Shown: positions 39,946 through 49,424 of the stretch, piece by piece | Layout: each line of letters starts with the position of its first letter | Position numbering within the stretch: the stretch's first letter is position 1 | Assembly: GCF_019166065.1 (NCBI RefSeq) | Contig: NZ_JAHTBN010000010.1 | Coordinates: 56,436-120,435 of the forward strand | Origin: Candidimonas humi | GTDB lineage: Bacteria; Pseudomonadota; Gammaproteobacteria; Burkholderiales; Burkholderiaceae_B | Direction of reading: 5' to 3' | DNA: 64,000 bases | Made by a program: the position numbers and the translations under genes | Notes under the pieces: generated by a model | What the model saw: only the letters and a program-made list of their open reading frames with translations | Databases searched by the model: none | Told to the model about the DNA's origin: nothing

Positions 39946-40895
39946 TACACTTGATCCTTGTGCGACGCGAACAGGCTTTTGGGCAGCCTTACATGGACAC
40001 CCTGGTGGCCATTGACGACCTGAGTGATGATCAGGTCGGCAGCCAGCGAACACAGCCGGTATGCCTCATCCAGGGCAAGCCCCGTCAAGGTCTTGATCAG
40101 CGCCACCATCGCCTCCAGCGCACGGCGCGCGGCCGTTCTGAGATCGGGATCGAAATCCATGGTGATCCAGTGCGTGGGAGTCTCGGCGCGAGGCGCGCCA
40201 AGCTTCATCCCGGGCTCCACGGAAAGCCGCAACCGGACCAGATCCATCGAGGTCTCGAGGGCGGTGCCATTGACCTCCCCGTGTCCCTGCACGGCATGCG
40301 CGTCGCCCGCATAGAACAGCGCCTCGTCGACCCAGATCGGCAGATACAGGGTCGTGCCGGCGACGAGTTCGGCGCAATCGATGTTGCCGCCGAACGGACC
40401 CGGTACCGACGAGGTATGTCCTCCGGCGGCCTCGGGAGCCACGCCCAGGATGCCAAGAAAAGGACGCACCGGGATGCGAATGCCTCCGCAGAAGTCCGCC
40501 GTCATGGTTGCGCGATCGATCTTGAAGTGGCGAACCGTGCCTTGCGGAAAGTCGGGAGCCAGCAAGCCACGGCTTAGCTGCCCCGGGGTCATGATGTTGA
40601 AACCCGTTGCCCCCACCTCCAGTTGCAGGATGTCCACCCGCAGCACCTGGCCCGCCTTGGCGCCGCGGACCGCCACCGGGCCGGTCAGCGTATGCGGCCC
40701 CCGCCCCGCGTAGCGTTGGCGAACCTGCATGATGTCATCGAACGATGCGCCGTACTCGACCTCGCCCGCCCACAAGCTCCATGTCGACAAATGAAGCTCG
40801 TCGCCCGATTCGATGCTCAACAAGGGCGGATAGCTGCGGTCGATCAAGCCGACCCTGACCGTATTCTTGCTTGCGCTTAGATGATGTATGGACAT
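39945..40895 (-). CDS. Acetamidase/formamidase family protein (FmdA/AmdA)
   Basis: This 316-residue metal-dependent amidase-family protein lacks the N-terminal region of long formamidases and matches the shorter acetamidase form. Recognisable segments are ESGDELHLSTWS, GPHTLTGPVAVRGAKAGQVLRVDIL, GPFGGNIDCAELVAGTTLYLPIWVDEALFYAGDAHAVQGHGEV and a C-terminal SLAADLIITQVVNGHQGVH. Members hydrolyse short amides to acid plus ammonia. It sits between the receptor and LivG genes. In this cluster it may release ammonia, formate or acetate from an aromatic amide or its cleavage product; the specific amide is unknown. Confidence 0.87.
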   Translation of the reverse strand: MSIHHLSASKNTVRVGLIDRSYPPLLSIESGDELHLSTWSLWAGEVEYGASFDDIMQVRQRYAGRGPHTLTGPVAVRGAKAGQVLRVDILQLEVGATGFNIMTPGQLSRGLLAPDFPQGTVRHFKIDRATMTADFCGGIRIPVRPFLGILGVAPEAAGGHTSSVPGPFGGNIDCAELVAGTTLYLPIWVDEALFYAGDAHAVQGHGEVNGTALETSMDLVRLRLSVEPGMKLGAPRAETPTHWITMDFDPDLRTAARRALEAMVALIKTLTGLALDEAYRLCSLAADLIITQVVNGHQGVHVRLPKSLFASHKDQV

Positions 40896-40915
40896 GAGAT
40901 CAGGTATGCGGCTGC

Positions 40916-42178
40916 TTAATGCACATGGGCGAGGGCTAGGGCATTGCCTTCGAACTTTTTAATGATCGGGCCTACCGGCTCGAAATGGGTGCCCTTGAAT
41001 TGCGACATCTGCATGGACTCGATCGGGAACGGATCTTTCTGCCCGTCGGTGCAAAGCGTGATGCCCGGCAGCAGGCCCTGTATGGCCACGCCACATTGCT
41101 TGCGAGCCGCCGCCATCATGGCCTTGCGCGTCGGCGCCATGGTTCTCTGCAAGGTCGCCACGACCATTTGCCCGTTGATGAACCCCCACATGGTGGTGGG
41201 GTCGTCGGGATTGACCAGCTTGCTCGCGTACTTGGCTGCGATCTCCCGGTACAGCTTGAGGCCGGGATCGTTCGCAAAGCGCGGATCCTGCGGATCGATG
41301 ACGTCGATGCCGGAATAGACGCCTTGCGAAGCCTCGATGCCTGCGGGCTTGAATACCGCGGCCACGGAAGCGCTGATGTTGACCACTATCTGTGCCGGCT
41401 TCCAGCCAATCTCGTTGGCCTTGCGGATGGCCTGCGCGGCAAAGCGAGGGATACTGAAGTTCAGGAACACATCGGCCTTCGAGGCGGCCAGATTCAGTAT
41501 CTGCGAATCGATTGTCGGGGAACTGGGATCGTAGGCTTCCTGGGCCACGACCTTTACGCCGGACCCTTCGATAGCCCGCTTGAAAGAGCCACTCAGGTCT
41601 TCGCCGAAATCGTCCTTCTGGTACAAAATGGCAACCTTGGCATTGGGCCATTTCGACTTGACGAATTCGGCATAAATGGCGGCCTCGGTCGAGTATGGCA
41701 CCTGCCAGGCCATGGTCCAGGGATGCTTGCCGATATCGGACCCGAATATGGTGGCGCCGCTGCCCACGTAGAGCTGCGGCACGCCACGGCGGTTCAGATA
41801 GTCCCAGACGGCGAGATTAGTGGCCGTGCCGAGAATATTGACTACCGCCGCTACCTTGTCGCGCTCCACCAGCCGCTTGACCTGCTCTACCGTGCGCGGC
41901 GGCGAATATTCGTCGTTGTACCAGATGTACTTGATCTTGCGCGTCTTGCCGTCGCCCATCTTGACGCCGCCCTGCGTCTGATTGATGTACTTGAAGTAGG
42001 CCTCCTCCATGGCGCAGATGGTGCCGAACGAGGCCAACGGCCCCGAGGTCGCGCAGGTGCCGCCTATCGTGACCTGGTCATCCGTGAAGCCGGTATCCGC
42101 GTGTGCCGGCAAGCAAGACGCAAGCGCGATCAGTGTGCTGCCGGCCAGCACGAGCGCTTTCGATCTGAACGATTTCAC
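40916..42178 (-). CDS. Branched-chain-type ABC transporter substrate-binding protein (LivK-like)
   Basis: This 420-residue periplasmic receptor has a signal peptide (hydrophobic LVLAGSTLIALASC, cleavage near LPAHA at residue 27). The mature protein has the type I periplasmic-binding fold: DDQVTIGGTCATSGPLASFGT, GKTRKIKYIWYNDEYSPPRTVEQVKRLVE, and KVAILYQKDDFGEDLSGSFKRAIE. Homologues of this length and layout often bind aromatic acids or amides rather than Leu/Ile/Val. It is separated from the cyclase gene by 54 bp and belongs to the same transcription unit. It supplies the solute to the LivHMGF-type transporter. Confidence 0.9.
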   Translation of the reverse strand: MKSFRSKALVLAGSTLIALASCLPAHADTGFTDDQVTIGGTCATSGPLASFGTICAMEEAYFKYINQTQGGVKMGDGKTRKIKYIWYNDEYSPPRTVEQVKRLVERDKVAAVVNILGTATNLAVWDYLNRRGVPQLYVGSGATIFGSDIGKHPWTMAWQVPYSTEAAIYAEFVKSKWPNAKVAILYQKDDFGEDLSGSFKRAIEGSGVKVVAQEAYDPSSPTIDSQILNLAASKADVFLNFSIPRFAAQAIRKANEIGWKPAQIVVNISASVAAVFKPAGIEASQGVYSGIDVIDPQDPRFANDPGLKLYREIAAKYASKLVNPDDPTTMWGFINGQMVVATLQRTMAPTRKAMMAAARKQCGVAIQGLLPGITLCTDGQKDPFPIESMQMSQFKGTHFEPVGPIIKKFEGNALALAHVH

Positions 42179-42232
42179 TGGTCTTCTCCTTTGAAATTAT
42201 TGCTGGGGCAACTGGAAAATCGCCCACCCGCC

Positions 42233-43057
42233 TTACAGAACGGCAATCGGCCTTAGCGGCGAGCCGGTCGCTCCCACCATGCGCAACGGCAAGCCGACAA
42301 ACAGGAAGCGGCGTGCCTCGCGTTCCGCCAGCGACTCCAGGTTGAGGTTTTCTATGATGTGGATTGCTTTATCCACCAGCAGCATGGCGTGCACCGAATC
42401 GCCAACAGAGGGAATTACTTCGAATGCCGGCGTATCGGAACCCACCATCGATACGCCGCGGTCGATCAGCCATTGCGCCCCATCTCTGCCGGGGCCGGGC
42501 AGGCCGCCCTGGCTGCCATTGAACAGCGAGGAATCGCGCCAGTGGCGAGCCCATCCCGTACGGACCAGCGCGATGTCGCCAGGTCGCAAATCAAGTGCAT
42601 TACGCGCGGCACAGCCTTCGAAGTCGGCGGCGGTAATCTCTTCGCCGGGGCGCAGCGCGTCGACCCCTCTCCATCCGGCGATATCGAACAGCGTGGCGGG
42701 CCGCCAGATCGGTCCGATGTCGGTGACGTCCAGGCGCGCAAGCCCTTTTGCGGTCTCGATGTCGGAAGCGGGCTCGCCGCCATGCACATGGCCGCAGCGC
42801 GAGAAATGGCCCAGCGCATCTATGTGCGTCGAGGTGTGCGCCGACATGACGATAATCTCGTTGGCGAAGCTGGAATCGGCAATGCGGGGCTTCGCATGTG
42901 GATCGCCGTGGCGACGGTGCAAGGACAAGGTGTAAGGCGCATGCTGCGGATATACCGGCATGCCCGCATCGAGCGCATGAGACAGATCGATCATCTCGCC
43001 GTGGTGCACGACCGCGTCCAGGACAGACTTGGCATTGGTTGACGCGCGAGCCTCCAT
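42233..43057 (-). CDS. Cyclase-family metal-dependent hydrolase (kynurenine formamidase/isatin hydrolase type)
   Basis: This 274-residue protein carries the superfamily's metal motif HTSTHIDALGH at residues 74-84, with His74, His78, Asp80 and His84 as ligands, and an N-terminal IDLSHALDAGMPVYP. Known members hydrolyse N-formylkynurenine, isatin and related amides or lactones using Mn2+ or Zn2+. ATG at 43057 shares one base with the LigA stop, so it is coupled to the ring-cleavage dioxygenase. The likely role is hydrolysis of a cyclic or N-acyl intermediate before or after ring fission; which one cannot be read from sequence. Confidence 0.88.
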   Translation of the reverse strand: MEARASTNAKSVLDAVVHHGEMIDLSHALDAGMPVYPQHAPYTLSLHRRHGDPHAKPRIADSSFANEIIVMSAHTSTHIDALGHFSRCGHVHGGEPASDIETAKGLARLDVTDIGPIWRPATLFDIAGWRGVDALRPGEEITAADFEGCAARNALDLRPGDIALVRTGWARHWRDSSLFNGSQGGLPGPGRDGAQWLIDRGVSMVGSDTPAFEVIPSVGDSVHAMLLVDKAIHIIENLNLESLAEREARRFLFVGLPLRMVGATGSPLRPIAVL

Positions 43058-43377
43058 CACAGCGCCTTTCCGCGGCCGGACACAGGCCCGCCGGTCAGCG
43101 ACCGCACCAGGGCGTCGACGGCTTCCTTGGCGCCCTTGCCGGCTTCGTTGCCATAGATCAGGCGCGCGAACTGGCCTCCCAGATAGGCATGCAGGCCCAT
43201 GGTATACAGCGCATGAAAGTCCCGCCGCTCTATTGCCGTCCGTTCGTCCTTGCGCAAGGGATAGCGGTCGAGCACCGCGGCCTCGTCGGCAGCGAACTCC
43301 TTGCGCAATGCAGGGTCCCATTTGAGATCCTGTATAAGGTCGTGTATCGCCAGGGTCGGATCGAACTTGAATGTCAT
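43057..43377 (-). CDS. Extradiol ring-cleavage dioxygenase small subunit, LigA family
   Basis: This 106-residue protein matches the alpha subunit of class III extradiol dioxygenases such as protocatechuate 4,5-dioxygenase: helical LAIHDLIQDLKWDPALRKEF, LDRYPLRKDERTAIERRDFHALYTMGLHAYLGGQFARL. The small subunit caps the active site of LigB. ATG at 43377 overlaps the ligB end by four bases; the longer frame to 43521 lies inside ligB and is rejected. It is shorter than LigA of Sphingobium (139 residues), lacking the N-terminal extension. Confidence 0.9.
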   Translation of the reverse strand: MTFKFDPTLAIHDLIQDLKWDPALRKEFAADEAAVLDRYPLRKDERTAIERRDFHALYTMGLHAYLGGQFARLIYGNEAGKGAKEAVDALVRSLTGGPVSGRGKAL

Positions 43378-44243
43378 TTCGCAACCTCCTCCCCGGCCTG
43401 GACGTTCCACTGGACGGCGCCGATTCCGCATTTGAATTCGGTATGTACGGTGTAGCCCAGGCATACGCCAGGACACTTTCCGATGGCCCCGAGAACCACG
43501 AACCAGGCGAGCAACTCGCAAGTGCCGCCACGGCCGGACTGTTCCATGCGCTCTATGGTCATTTCATTCAGCAGCGCCTCGTGATCTCCGCTGGCGCACA
43601 GATCCAGAAAACGCCGATCGAACTCTTCGTCTATGAAGTAGTAGCGCGCTCCCCCAGGCTCATGGCTGAGCCCTCCCGAGCCCAACAAGCCGACACGCAT
43701 GTCCTCAGGTAGATCCTCTTTGATGAAAGCCGCCAGGGCCTGCCCGACCTCATAGCAGCGACGCTGGTCGGGCACGGGCGGCACGATACAGTTTTGCAGG
43801 ACCGGCACCAAGGGAATGCCCAGGGTATCCAGCTGGGTCAATACCACCGGCACCGAAATGTTGTCGTCGAACTTGAGGTTCTCAGCGTTCCACGTAGTGC
43901 GTATGCCGCGCTTGGCCAGGCCATTGATGAGCGCGCTTGCAACTTCGGGATGCCCCTCGACGCAATAGTCGCGGCACTTGATCCATTCCTTGAACCATTC
44001 GTAGGGACCGCGATGCTGCGCGGCGGCGCCGACGAGAAAATCGGGATAGTTGCTGACCCGGCTATTGGCCAGATGATCGTTGGCAAACACGATCAACACA
44101 TCGGGTTGCGCCGCTCGCAGGGCCTCGGACAGATGCAGGTACATCGAGTGCACCGCCCACTGCGAATCCCGAGGCGCTGTATCCAGAAGCCCGACCAGTC
44201 CCGGCGCATGCGGGGCGCCGGCGGCAAAAACTATCTGACCCAT
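43374..44243 (-). CDS. Class III extradiol ring-cleavage dioxygenase catalytic subunit, LigB family
   Basis: This 289-residue catalytic subunit opens a catechol-type ring next to the hydroxyls with Fe(II) and O2. The iron ligands correspond to His12 (GAPHAPG), His57 (FANDHLAN) and Glu243 (TCELLAWF), and the acid/base histidine to His194 (GSGGLSHEP), each within a few positions of the LigB numbering, so the enzyme should be active. It is the first gene of the operon, with a TTGACA-17-TTTAAT promoter upstream and a divergent GntR regulator. Protocatechuate, gallate or an aminophenol-like ring are possible substrates; the amidase and cyclase neighbours favour a nitrogen-bearing or acylated one. 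Confidence 0.9.
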   Translation of the reverse strand: MGQIVFAAGAPHAPGLVGLLDTAPRDSQWAVHSMYLHLSEALRAAQPDVLIVFANDHLANSRVSNYPDFLVGAAAQHRGPYEWFKEWIKCRDYCVEGHPEVASALINGLAKRGIRTTWNAENLKFDDNISVPVVLTQLDTLGIPLVPVLQNCIVPPVPDQRRCYEVGQALAAFIKEDLPEDMRVGLLGSGGLSHEPGGARYYFIDEEFDRRFLDLCASGDHEALLNEMTIERMEQSGRGGTCELLAWFVVLGAIGKCPGVCLGYTVHTEFKCGIGAVQWNVQAGEEVAK

Positions 44244-44282
44244 TTGTCTACAGTCTCTCTACAGTTGGTTTTAATGAAACGA

Positions 44283-44311
44283 ATTAAAACAACATAAAAG
44301 ATTGTTGTCAA
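44283..44311 (-). promoter_or_regulatory. Promoter of the ligB operon
   Basis: On the minus strand TTGACA (44306-44311) and TTTAAT (44283-44288) are separated by exactly 17 bp, about 40 bp before the ligB start. It is close to a full sigma-70 consensus, so the operon is probably strong and negatively controlled. Confidence 0.75.
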
Positions 44312-44327
44312 GATTTTGGAATGTTTG

Positions 44328-44342
44328 TTTTGTTATACAAAA
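44328..44342. promoter_or_regulatory. GntR/FCD operator (TTTTGT-TAT-ACAAAA)
   Basis: A perfect 15-bp dyad whose core TTGTTATACAA matches the FadR-subfamily consensus TNGTNNNACNA. It lies 17 bp upstream of the ligB -35 box and overlaps the expected -35 region of the GntR gene, so one bound dimer could affect both directions. Confidence 0.7.
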
Positions 44343-44368
44343 TCACAATGAATGAATATAATTGACCC

Positions 44369-45214
44369 ATGACTAAACCAGCAAAATTGCGCAGAGACGA
44401 AGCCGGGACGAGCAGCGAAGCCGGAGACGGGTCCGGCATGGGAACGGAGACGACAGGCGTTTCCGCCCTGAGCGCCTCGCCGCCGTGGGGCCCCCGCGCC
44501 GGAACGCCTCGCGATCAAAAGCCTCGCACTCTGGCCGGCCAGGCGGCGGAGCGTCTTCGTCAAGACATCATTCGCAACCGCCTGCATCCCGGCGAACGGC
44601 TCACCATAGAAAAATTGATGCGCAGCTACGGCGTAGGCACCAGCCCCTTGCGCGAGGCGTTGTTCCAGGTCGCAGGCGACGGGCTCGTCAGAGTCGAAGA
44701 TCACAAGGGCTTCATCGTGGCGCCCTTGAACTTCGACGAGATGCGGGATGTTTCATCGCTGCGGGCGTACCTCGAAATGAACGCCATACGCAGGTCCATC
44801 GAAAACGGCGGAGACGATTGGGAAACCAGCGTGCTGACCGCAGAGCATCGCCTGACCAAGGCGGAGACGCGCCTGGAAGGGGCCGTAGGCGATGAGCTGA
44901 TACTCGCCGAAGACGAATGGGAACACCGCCACCGGGACTTTCATTACGCTCTGTGCAGTGCCTGCGGCTCGCCTTGGCTGCTGCACTTCTTCGATGCGCT
45001 TTACGACCAATTGGAACGGTATCGCCGCCACTTCTGGCGCTACGAAGAGCGTGCTCGAGGGGCTCACGCGCAGCATGAGCAAATCAAGGAAGCCGCGCTT
45101 GCCCGGGACGCCGACCGGGCGGTGGAACTCCTGGCCGAGCACTTCCGCGAGCAGGCAGATCTCACGGTCACTCCTGCGTCGCCGACCCAGAGCAAGCGAA
45201 ACTCGCCGCGCTGA
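44369..45214 (+). CDS. GntR-family regulator, FCD/FadR subfamily
   Basis: This 281-residue regulator has a winged helix-turn-helix at about residues 52-120 (AERLRQDIIRNRLHPGERLTIEKLMRSYGVGTSPLREAL) and an all-helical FCD effector domain with metal/ligand residues in EDEWEHRHRDFHYAL and HAQHEQIKEAALARD. The first 50 residues are a low-complexity extension absent from most homologues. A TATAAT at 44357-44362 lies only six bases before the ATG, so the message may be leaderless; an in-frame ATG at 44438 with GGAG upstream is an alternative start. It diverges from the ligB operon and is the obvious regulator of it, probably a repressor released by a pathway compound. Confidence 0.92.
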   Translation: MTKPAKLRRDEAGTSSEAGDGSGMGTETTGVSALSASPPWGPRAGTPRDQKPRTLAGQAAERLRQDIIRNRLHPGERLTIEKLMRSYGVGTSPLREALFQVAGDGLVRVEDHKGFIVAPLNFDEMRDVSSLRAYLEMNAIRRSIENGGDDWETSVLTAEHRLTKAETRLEGAVGDELILAEDEWEHRHRDFHYALCSACGSPWLLHFFDALYDQLERYRRHFWRYEERARGAHAQHEQIKEAALARDADRAVELLAEHFREQADLTVTPASPTQSKRNSPR

Positions 45215-45276
45215 ATAGCCGCCGATACCGTTGCAGGGTTACGGGTTGTGGTTGCGGATCGCCGCGAAGATAGGCC

Positions 45277-46083
45277 TCAGGACTGCCGCGGCTTGCGGCC
45301 GCGCTGCGCGGCGTAGTGGTCGTACAGGCGGTTGGGCACCAGGCGCAGCAGGCGCGCCACCCAGGCCATTTGCCAGGGCAGCACGATGTACGGGACGTTG
45401 CGGTCTATGGCCCGCACGGCCAGTTCGGCGAAGCGCTCCACCGGCATCAGGAAAGGCATCTTGTAGGGATTGCGCGCCGTCATGGGCGTACGGATGAAGC
45501 CCGGCGCCAGGGTCACGACGCCCACGCCGCTGCCGTGCAGCTCGACCCGCAGGCTTTCGCAGTAATTGCGCACCGCCGCCTTGGAGGCGCAGTAGGCGCC
45601 CGCGCCCGGCAGGCCGCGCACGGCTGCCACGCTGGCGATGCCCACCAGCCTGCCGGCGCCGCGCGCCTTCATGGCAGCCATGAAGGGCTCGAAGGTCGCC
45701 ACGGTGGCGTTCAGATTGGTGTCGATGATGGCCTCGAAGACGTCGAAGTCTTCGGGCTCTTCGGTCACGGTGCCGACGCTGATGCCGGCGCTGGCGATGA
45801 CCACGTCGACCGGGCCGCCCGCAAGAAAGTCGGCAGCAACGGCGTGCAGCGCGGCGCGGTAGCGCACGTCGACGGCATAGACGCGGTGGTTCCCCGGCAG
45901 CGACCGGGCCAGTGCTTCGAGCGCCGGGCGGCGCCGGCCCAGCAGGCCGAGCTCCGCGCCGCGGCGCGCGTACACGGCGGCCAGCGCGGCCCCTATGCCG
46001 CTGCTGGCGCCCGTGATGAAGACGCGGCCCGCGCGCGGCGCACCGCCGGACGGCACAGCGCAGGCGGCATCAGCGGCGGCCAT
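45277..46083 (-). CDS. Short-chain dehydrogenase/reductase family oxidoreductase
   Basis: This 268-residue SDR has the cofactor motif TGASSGIG at 24-31, the NAG-equivalent ASAGIS near 97-102, and catalytic Ser151, Tyr164 and Lys168 (YCASK). The residue after the second glycine motif (GRRR) favours NADP(H). The C-terminal NRLYDHYAAQRGRK tail is polar and basic. It lies 84 bp after the end of carB on the same strand and may share its transcript. The substrate is unknown; a link to pyrimidine synthesis is not implied. Confidence 0.88.
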   Translation of the reverse strand: MAAADAACAVPSGGAPRAGRVFITGASSGIGAALAAVYARRGAELGLLGRRRPALEALARSLPGNHRVYAVDVRYRAALHAVAADFLAGGPVDVVIASAGISVGTVTEEPEDFDVFEAIIDTNLNATVATFEPFMAAMKARGAGRLVGIASVAAVRGLPGAGAYCASKAAVRNYCESLRVELHGSGVGVVTLAPGFIRTPMTARNPYKMPFLMPVERFAELAVRAIDRNVPYIVLPWQMAWVARLLRLVPNRLYDHYAAQRGRKPRQS

Positions 46084-46167
46084 GCTCGAGGCCCGGACGC
46101 CGGCCGTGGGCCGGGTCCGCCAGCACACCGAAAGGGCCGATACCTGCCATTCCCAAGTTGCGGCGGG

Positions 46168-49100
46168 CTAGTGCGCCCGCCGCAGGGACGCGTGCAGCTC
46201 CTGCAGCGGATACACTTTCAGGCCGCCGCCGTGGCGCAGGTACTGCATGCCCTCGACAGCGGCGCTGGCGCCGGCAATAGTGGTGAAGAAGGTGACCCGG
46301 GATGCCAGCGCATGGGTACGGATCAGGCGCGAGTCGGCGATCGCGTTGCGGCGTTCCTCGACGGTATTGATGACCAGCGAGATCTCGCCGCTCTTGATCA
46401 TGTCGACGATGTGCGGACGGCCCTCGGTAACCTTGTTGACCACCTGCACCGGCAAGCCGGCGGCCTCGATCGCCGCGGCGGTGCCGCGGGTGGCCACCAC
46501 CTTGAAGCCGAGCTCTACCAGGCCGCGGGCCACTTCGACTGCGCGCGGCTTGTCCTGCGGCTTGACGCTGATGAAGGCCACGCCCGACTCGGGCAGTTGC
46601 ACGCCGGCGGCGAGCTGCGACTTGACGAAGGCCTCGCCGAAGCTCTCGCCCACGCCCATGACTTCGCCCGTGGATTTCATCTCGGGCCCGAGGATGGTGT
46701 CGACCCCCGGGAACTTGACGAAGGGGAAGACCGCTTCCTTGACCGCGAAATACGGCAGCCGGACCTCGGCGCCCACGCCCTGATCGGCCAGCGTGCGGCC
46801 GGCCATGACGCGTGCGGCGATCTTGGCCAGTTGCAGCCCGGTGACCTTGGACACGAAAGGCACGGTGCGCGAAGCGCGCGGATTGACTTCCAGCACGTAG
46901 ACGTCGCCGTCCTGGATGGCGAACTGCACATTCATCAGGCCCTTGACCTGCAGGGCGCGCGCCATCAGCGAGGTCTGGCGCTTGATTTCGGTGACAACTT
47001 CCGGCGACAGGGAATACGGCGGCAGGCTGCAGGCCGAATCGCCCGAGTGCACGCCGGCCTGCTCGATGTGTTCCATGACACCGCCGATGAAGACTTGGTC
47101 ATCGTCGGCCAGGCAATCCACGTCGACTTCGGTGGCGTTGTTCAGGAAGTGGTCGAGCAGCACCGGCGAGTCGTTGCTGACCTTGACCGCCTCGCGCATG
47201 TAGCGTTCGAGGTCTTGCTGCTCGTGCACGATTTCCATGGCGCGCCCGCCCAGCACGTAGCTGGGACGCACCACCAGCGGGTAGCCGATCTCGGCGGCGT
47301 GCGCCAGGGCCTCGCCCTCGGTGCGCGCGGTGCGGTTGGGCGGCTGGCGCAGGCCCAGCTTGTTCAAGAGCTTCTGGAAGCGCTCGCGGTCTTCCGCGAC
47401 GTCGATGGATTCGGGACTGGTGCCGATGATGGGCACGCCATTGGCCTCGAGCGCGCGCGCCAGCTTCAGCGGCGTCTGGCCGCCGTACTGCACGATCATG
47501 CCGACCGGGTTTTCCTTGTGCACGATCTCGAGCACGTCTTCCAGCGTCAAGGGCTCGAAGTACAGACGGTCGGACGTGTCGTAGTCGGTGGACACGGTCT
47601 CGGGGTTGCAGTTGACCATGATGGTCTCGAAACCGTCTTCGCGCAGGGCCAGCGCCGCATGCACGCAGCAGTAGTCGAATTCGATGCCCTGGCCGATGCG
47701 GTTCGGCCCGCCGCCCAGCACGATGATCTTCTTGCGGTCGGTGGGCGCGGCCTCGCATTCCTCTTCATAGGTGGAATACATATAGGCCGTGCGCGTGGCG
47801 AATTCGGCCGCGCAGGTGTCGACCCGCTTGTACACCGGACGCACATCGAGCTGGTGGCGCAGCTTGCGCACCTCGGCTTCGGACGTGTCCAGCAGGAAGG
47901 CCAGGCGCCGATCGGAAAAACCGCGGCGCTTGAGCTGCCATACGGTGTCGCGGTCGAGATCGGCCAGCGTCTTTTGTTCCAGGGCCAGCTCGATGTCGAC
48001 GATTTCCTTGATCTGCGCCAGGAACCAGGGGTCGATGCGCGTCAGGGCATGCACCTCGTCCAGGGTAAAGCCCTGGGCAAAGGCGTCGCCCACGTACCAG
48101 ATGCGTTCCGGCCCGGGCTCGCCCAGCTCGACCTGCAGCTTCTCGCGGTCGGTGGTCTTCTGGTTCAGGCCGTCGACGCCGACCTCCAGGCCGCGCAGCG
48201 CCTTCTGGAAGGATTCCTGGAAGGTACGGCCGATGGCCATGACTTCGCCCACGGACTTCATCTGCGTGGTCAGGCGCGAATCGGCCTGCGGGAATTTCTC
48301 GAAGGCGAAACGCGGCACCTTGGTGACCACGTAGTCGATGGTGGGTTCGAACGAGGCCGGAGTGGCCCCGCCGGTGATCTCGTTGCGCAGTTCGTCCAGC
48401 GTATAGCCCACGGCCAGCTTGGCCGCCACCTTGGCGATGGGAAAGCCCGTGGCCTTGGAGGCCAGCGCCGAGGAGCGCGAAACGCGCGGGTTCATTTCAA
48501 TGACGATCATGCGCCCGTTCTGCGGATTGACCGCGAACTGCACGTTCGAGCCGCCGGTGTCGACGCCGATCTCGCGCAGCACCGCGATCGAGGCGTCGCG
48601 CATGATCTGGTATTCCTTGTCGGTCAGCGTCTGCGCCGGCGCCACCGTGATCGAGTCGCCCGTGTGCACGCCCATCGGATCGAGGTTCTCGATGGAGCAG
48701 ACGATGATGCAGTTGTCGGCGCGGTCGCGCACGACCTCCATCTCGTATTCTTTCCAGCCAAGCAGCGACTCTTCGATCAGCAGCTCGTTGGTGGGCGAGG
48801 CATCCAGGCCGCGGCGGCAGATGGCTTCGAATTCTTCCGGGTTGTAGGCAATGCCGCCGCCGGTGCCGCCGAGCGTGAAGCTGGGACGTATCACCACCGG
48901 GAAACCGGAGCCCGAGATCTGCTCGGCGATGCGCCGCTGCACGTCCCAGGCTTCGTCCATGGTGTGCGCCACGCCGGACTTGGCGGATTCCAGGCCGATG
49001 GCGGTCATGGCCACCTTGAATTTCTGCCGGTCCTCGGCCTTCTCGATGGCGTGCTCGTTGGCGCCTATGAGCTCGACGCCGTATTTTTCCAGCACGCCGT

Positions 49101-49413
49101 GGTGCGCGAGATCCAGCGCGCAATTGAGCGCGGTCTGGCCGCCCATGGTGGGCAGCAGCGCATCGGGCCGTTCGCGCTCGATGATTTTTTCCAGCGCCTG
49201 CCAGTTGATGGGCTCGATGTACGTGACATCGGCCGTCTCCGGGTCGGTCATGATGGTGGCCGGATTGCTGTTGACCAGGATGGTGTGGAAGCCTTCGGCC
49301 TTCAGGGCCTTGCAGGCCTGGGCCCCGGAATAGTCGAATTCGCAGGCCTGGCCGATGATGATCGGCCCTGCGCCGATGATGAGTATGCTTTTTATGTCTG
49401 TACGCTTGGGCAT
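46168..49413 (-). CDS. carB: Carbamoyl-phosphate synthase large chain
   Basis: This 1081-residue enzyme makes carbamoyl phosphate for arginine and pyrimidines. It has two homologous ATP-grasp halves: the first begins with [21 protein letters not shown] and phosphorylates bicarbonate; the second begins [19 protein letters not shown] and phosphorylates carbamate. A C-terminal MGS-like allosteric domain ends near LHASLRRAH and would sense UMP/ornithine-type effectors. ATG at 49413 lies 11 bp after the carA stop. Long open frames on the opposite strand are composition artefacts. Confidence 0.98.
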   Translation of the reverse strand: MPKRTDIKSILIIGAGPIIIGQACEFDYSGAQACKALKAEGFHTILVNSNPATIMTDPETADVTYIEPINWQALEKIIERERPDALLPTMGGQTALNCALDLAHHGVLEKYGVELIGANEHAIEKAEDRQKFKVAMTAIGLESAKSGVAHTMDEAWDVQRRIAEQISGSGFPVVIRPSFTLGGTGGGIAYNPEEFEAICRRGLDASPTNELLIEESLLGWKEYEMEVVRDRADNCIIVCSIENLDPMGVHTGDSITVAPAQTLTDKEYQIMRDASIAVLREIGVDTGGSNVQFAVNPQNGRMIVIEMNPRVSRSSALASKATGFPIAKVAAKLAVGYTLDELRNEITGGATPASFEPTIDYVVTKVPRFAFEKFPQADSRLTTQMKSVGEVMAIGRTFQESFQKALRGLEVGVDGLNQKTTDREKLQVELGEPGPERIWYVGDAFAQGFTLDEVHALTRIDPWFLAQIKEIVDIELALEQKTLADLDRDTVWQLKRRGFSDRRLAFLLDTSEAEVRKLRHQLDVRPVYKRVDTCAAEFATRTAYMYSTYEEECEAAPTDRKKIIVLGGGPNRIGQGIEFDYCCVHAALALREDGFETIMVNCNPETVSTDYDTSDRLYFEPLTLEDVLEIVHKENPVGMIVQYGGQTPLKLARALEANGVPIIGTSPESIDVAEDRERFQKLLNKLGLRQPPNRTARTEGEALAHAAEIGYPLVVRPSYVLGGRAMEIVHEQQDLERYMREAVKVSNDSPVLLDHFLNNATEVDVDCLADDDQVFIGGVMEHIEQAGVHSGDSACSLPPYSLSPEVVTEIKRQTSLMARALQVKGLMNVQFAIQDGDVYVLEVNPRASRTVPFVSKVTGLQLAKIAARVMAGRTLADQGVGAEVRLPYFAVKEAVFPFVKFPGVDTILGPEMKSTGEVMGVGESFGEAFVKSQLAAGVQLPESGVAFISVKPQDKPRAVEVARGLVELGFKVVATRGTAAAIEAAGLPVQVVNKVTEGRPHIVDMIKSGEISLVINTVEERRNAIADSRLIRTHALASRVTFFTTIAGASAAVEGMQYLRHGGGLKVYPLQELHASLRRAH

Positions 49414-49424
49414 GATGCGGGATT

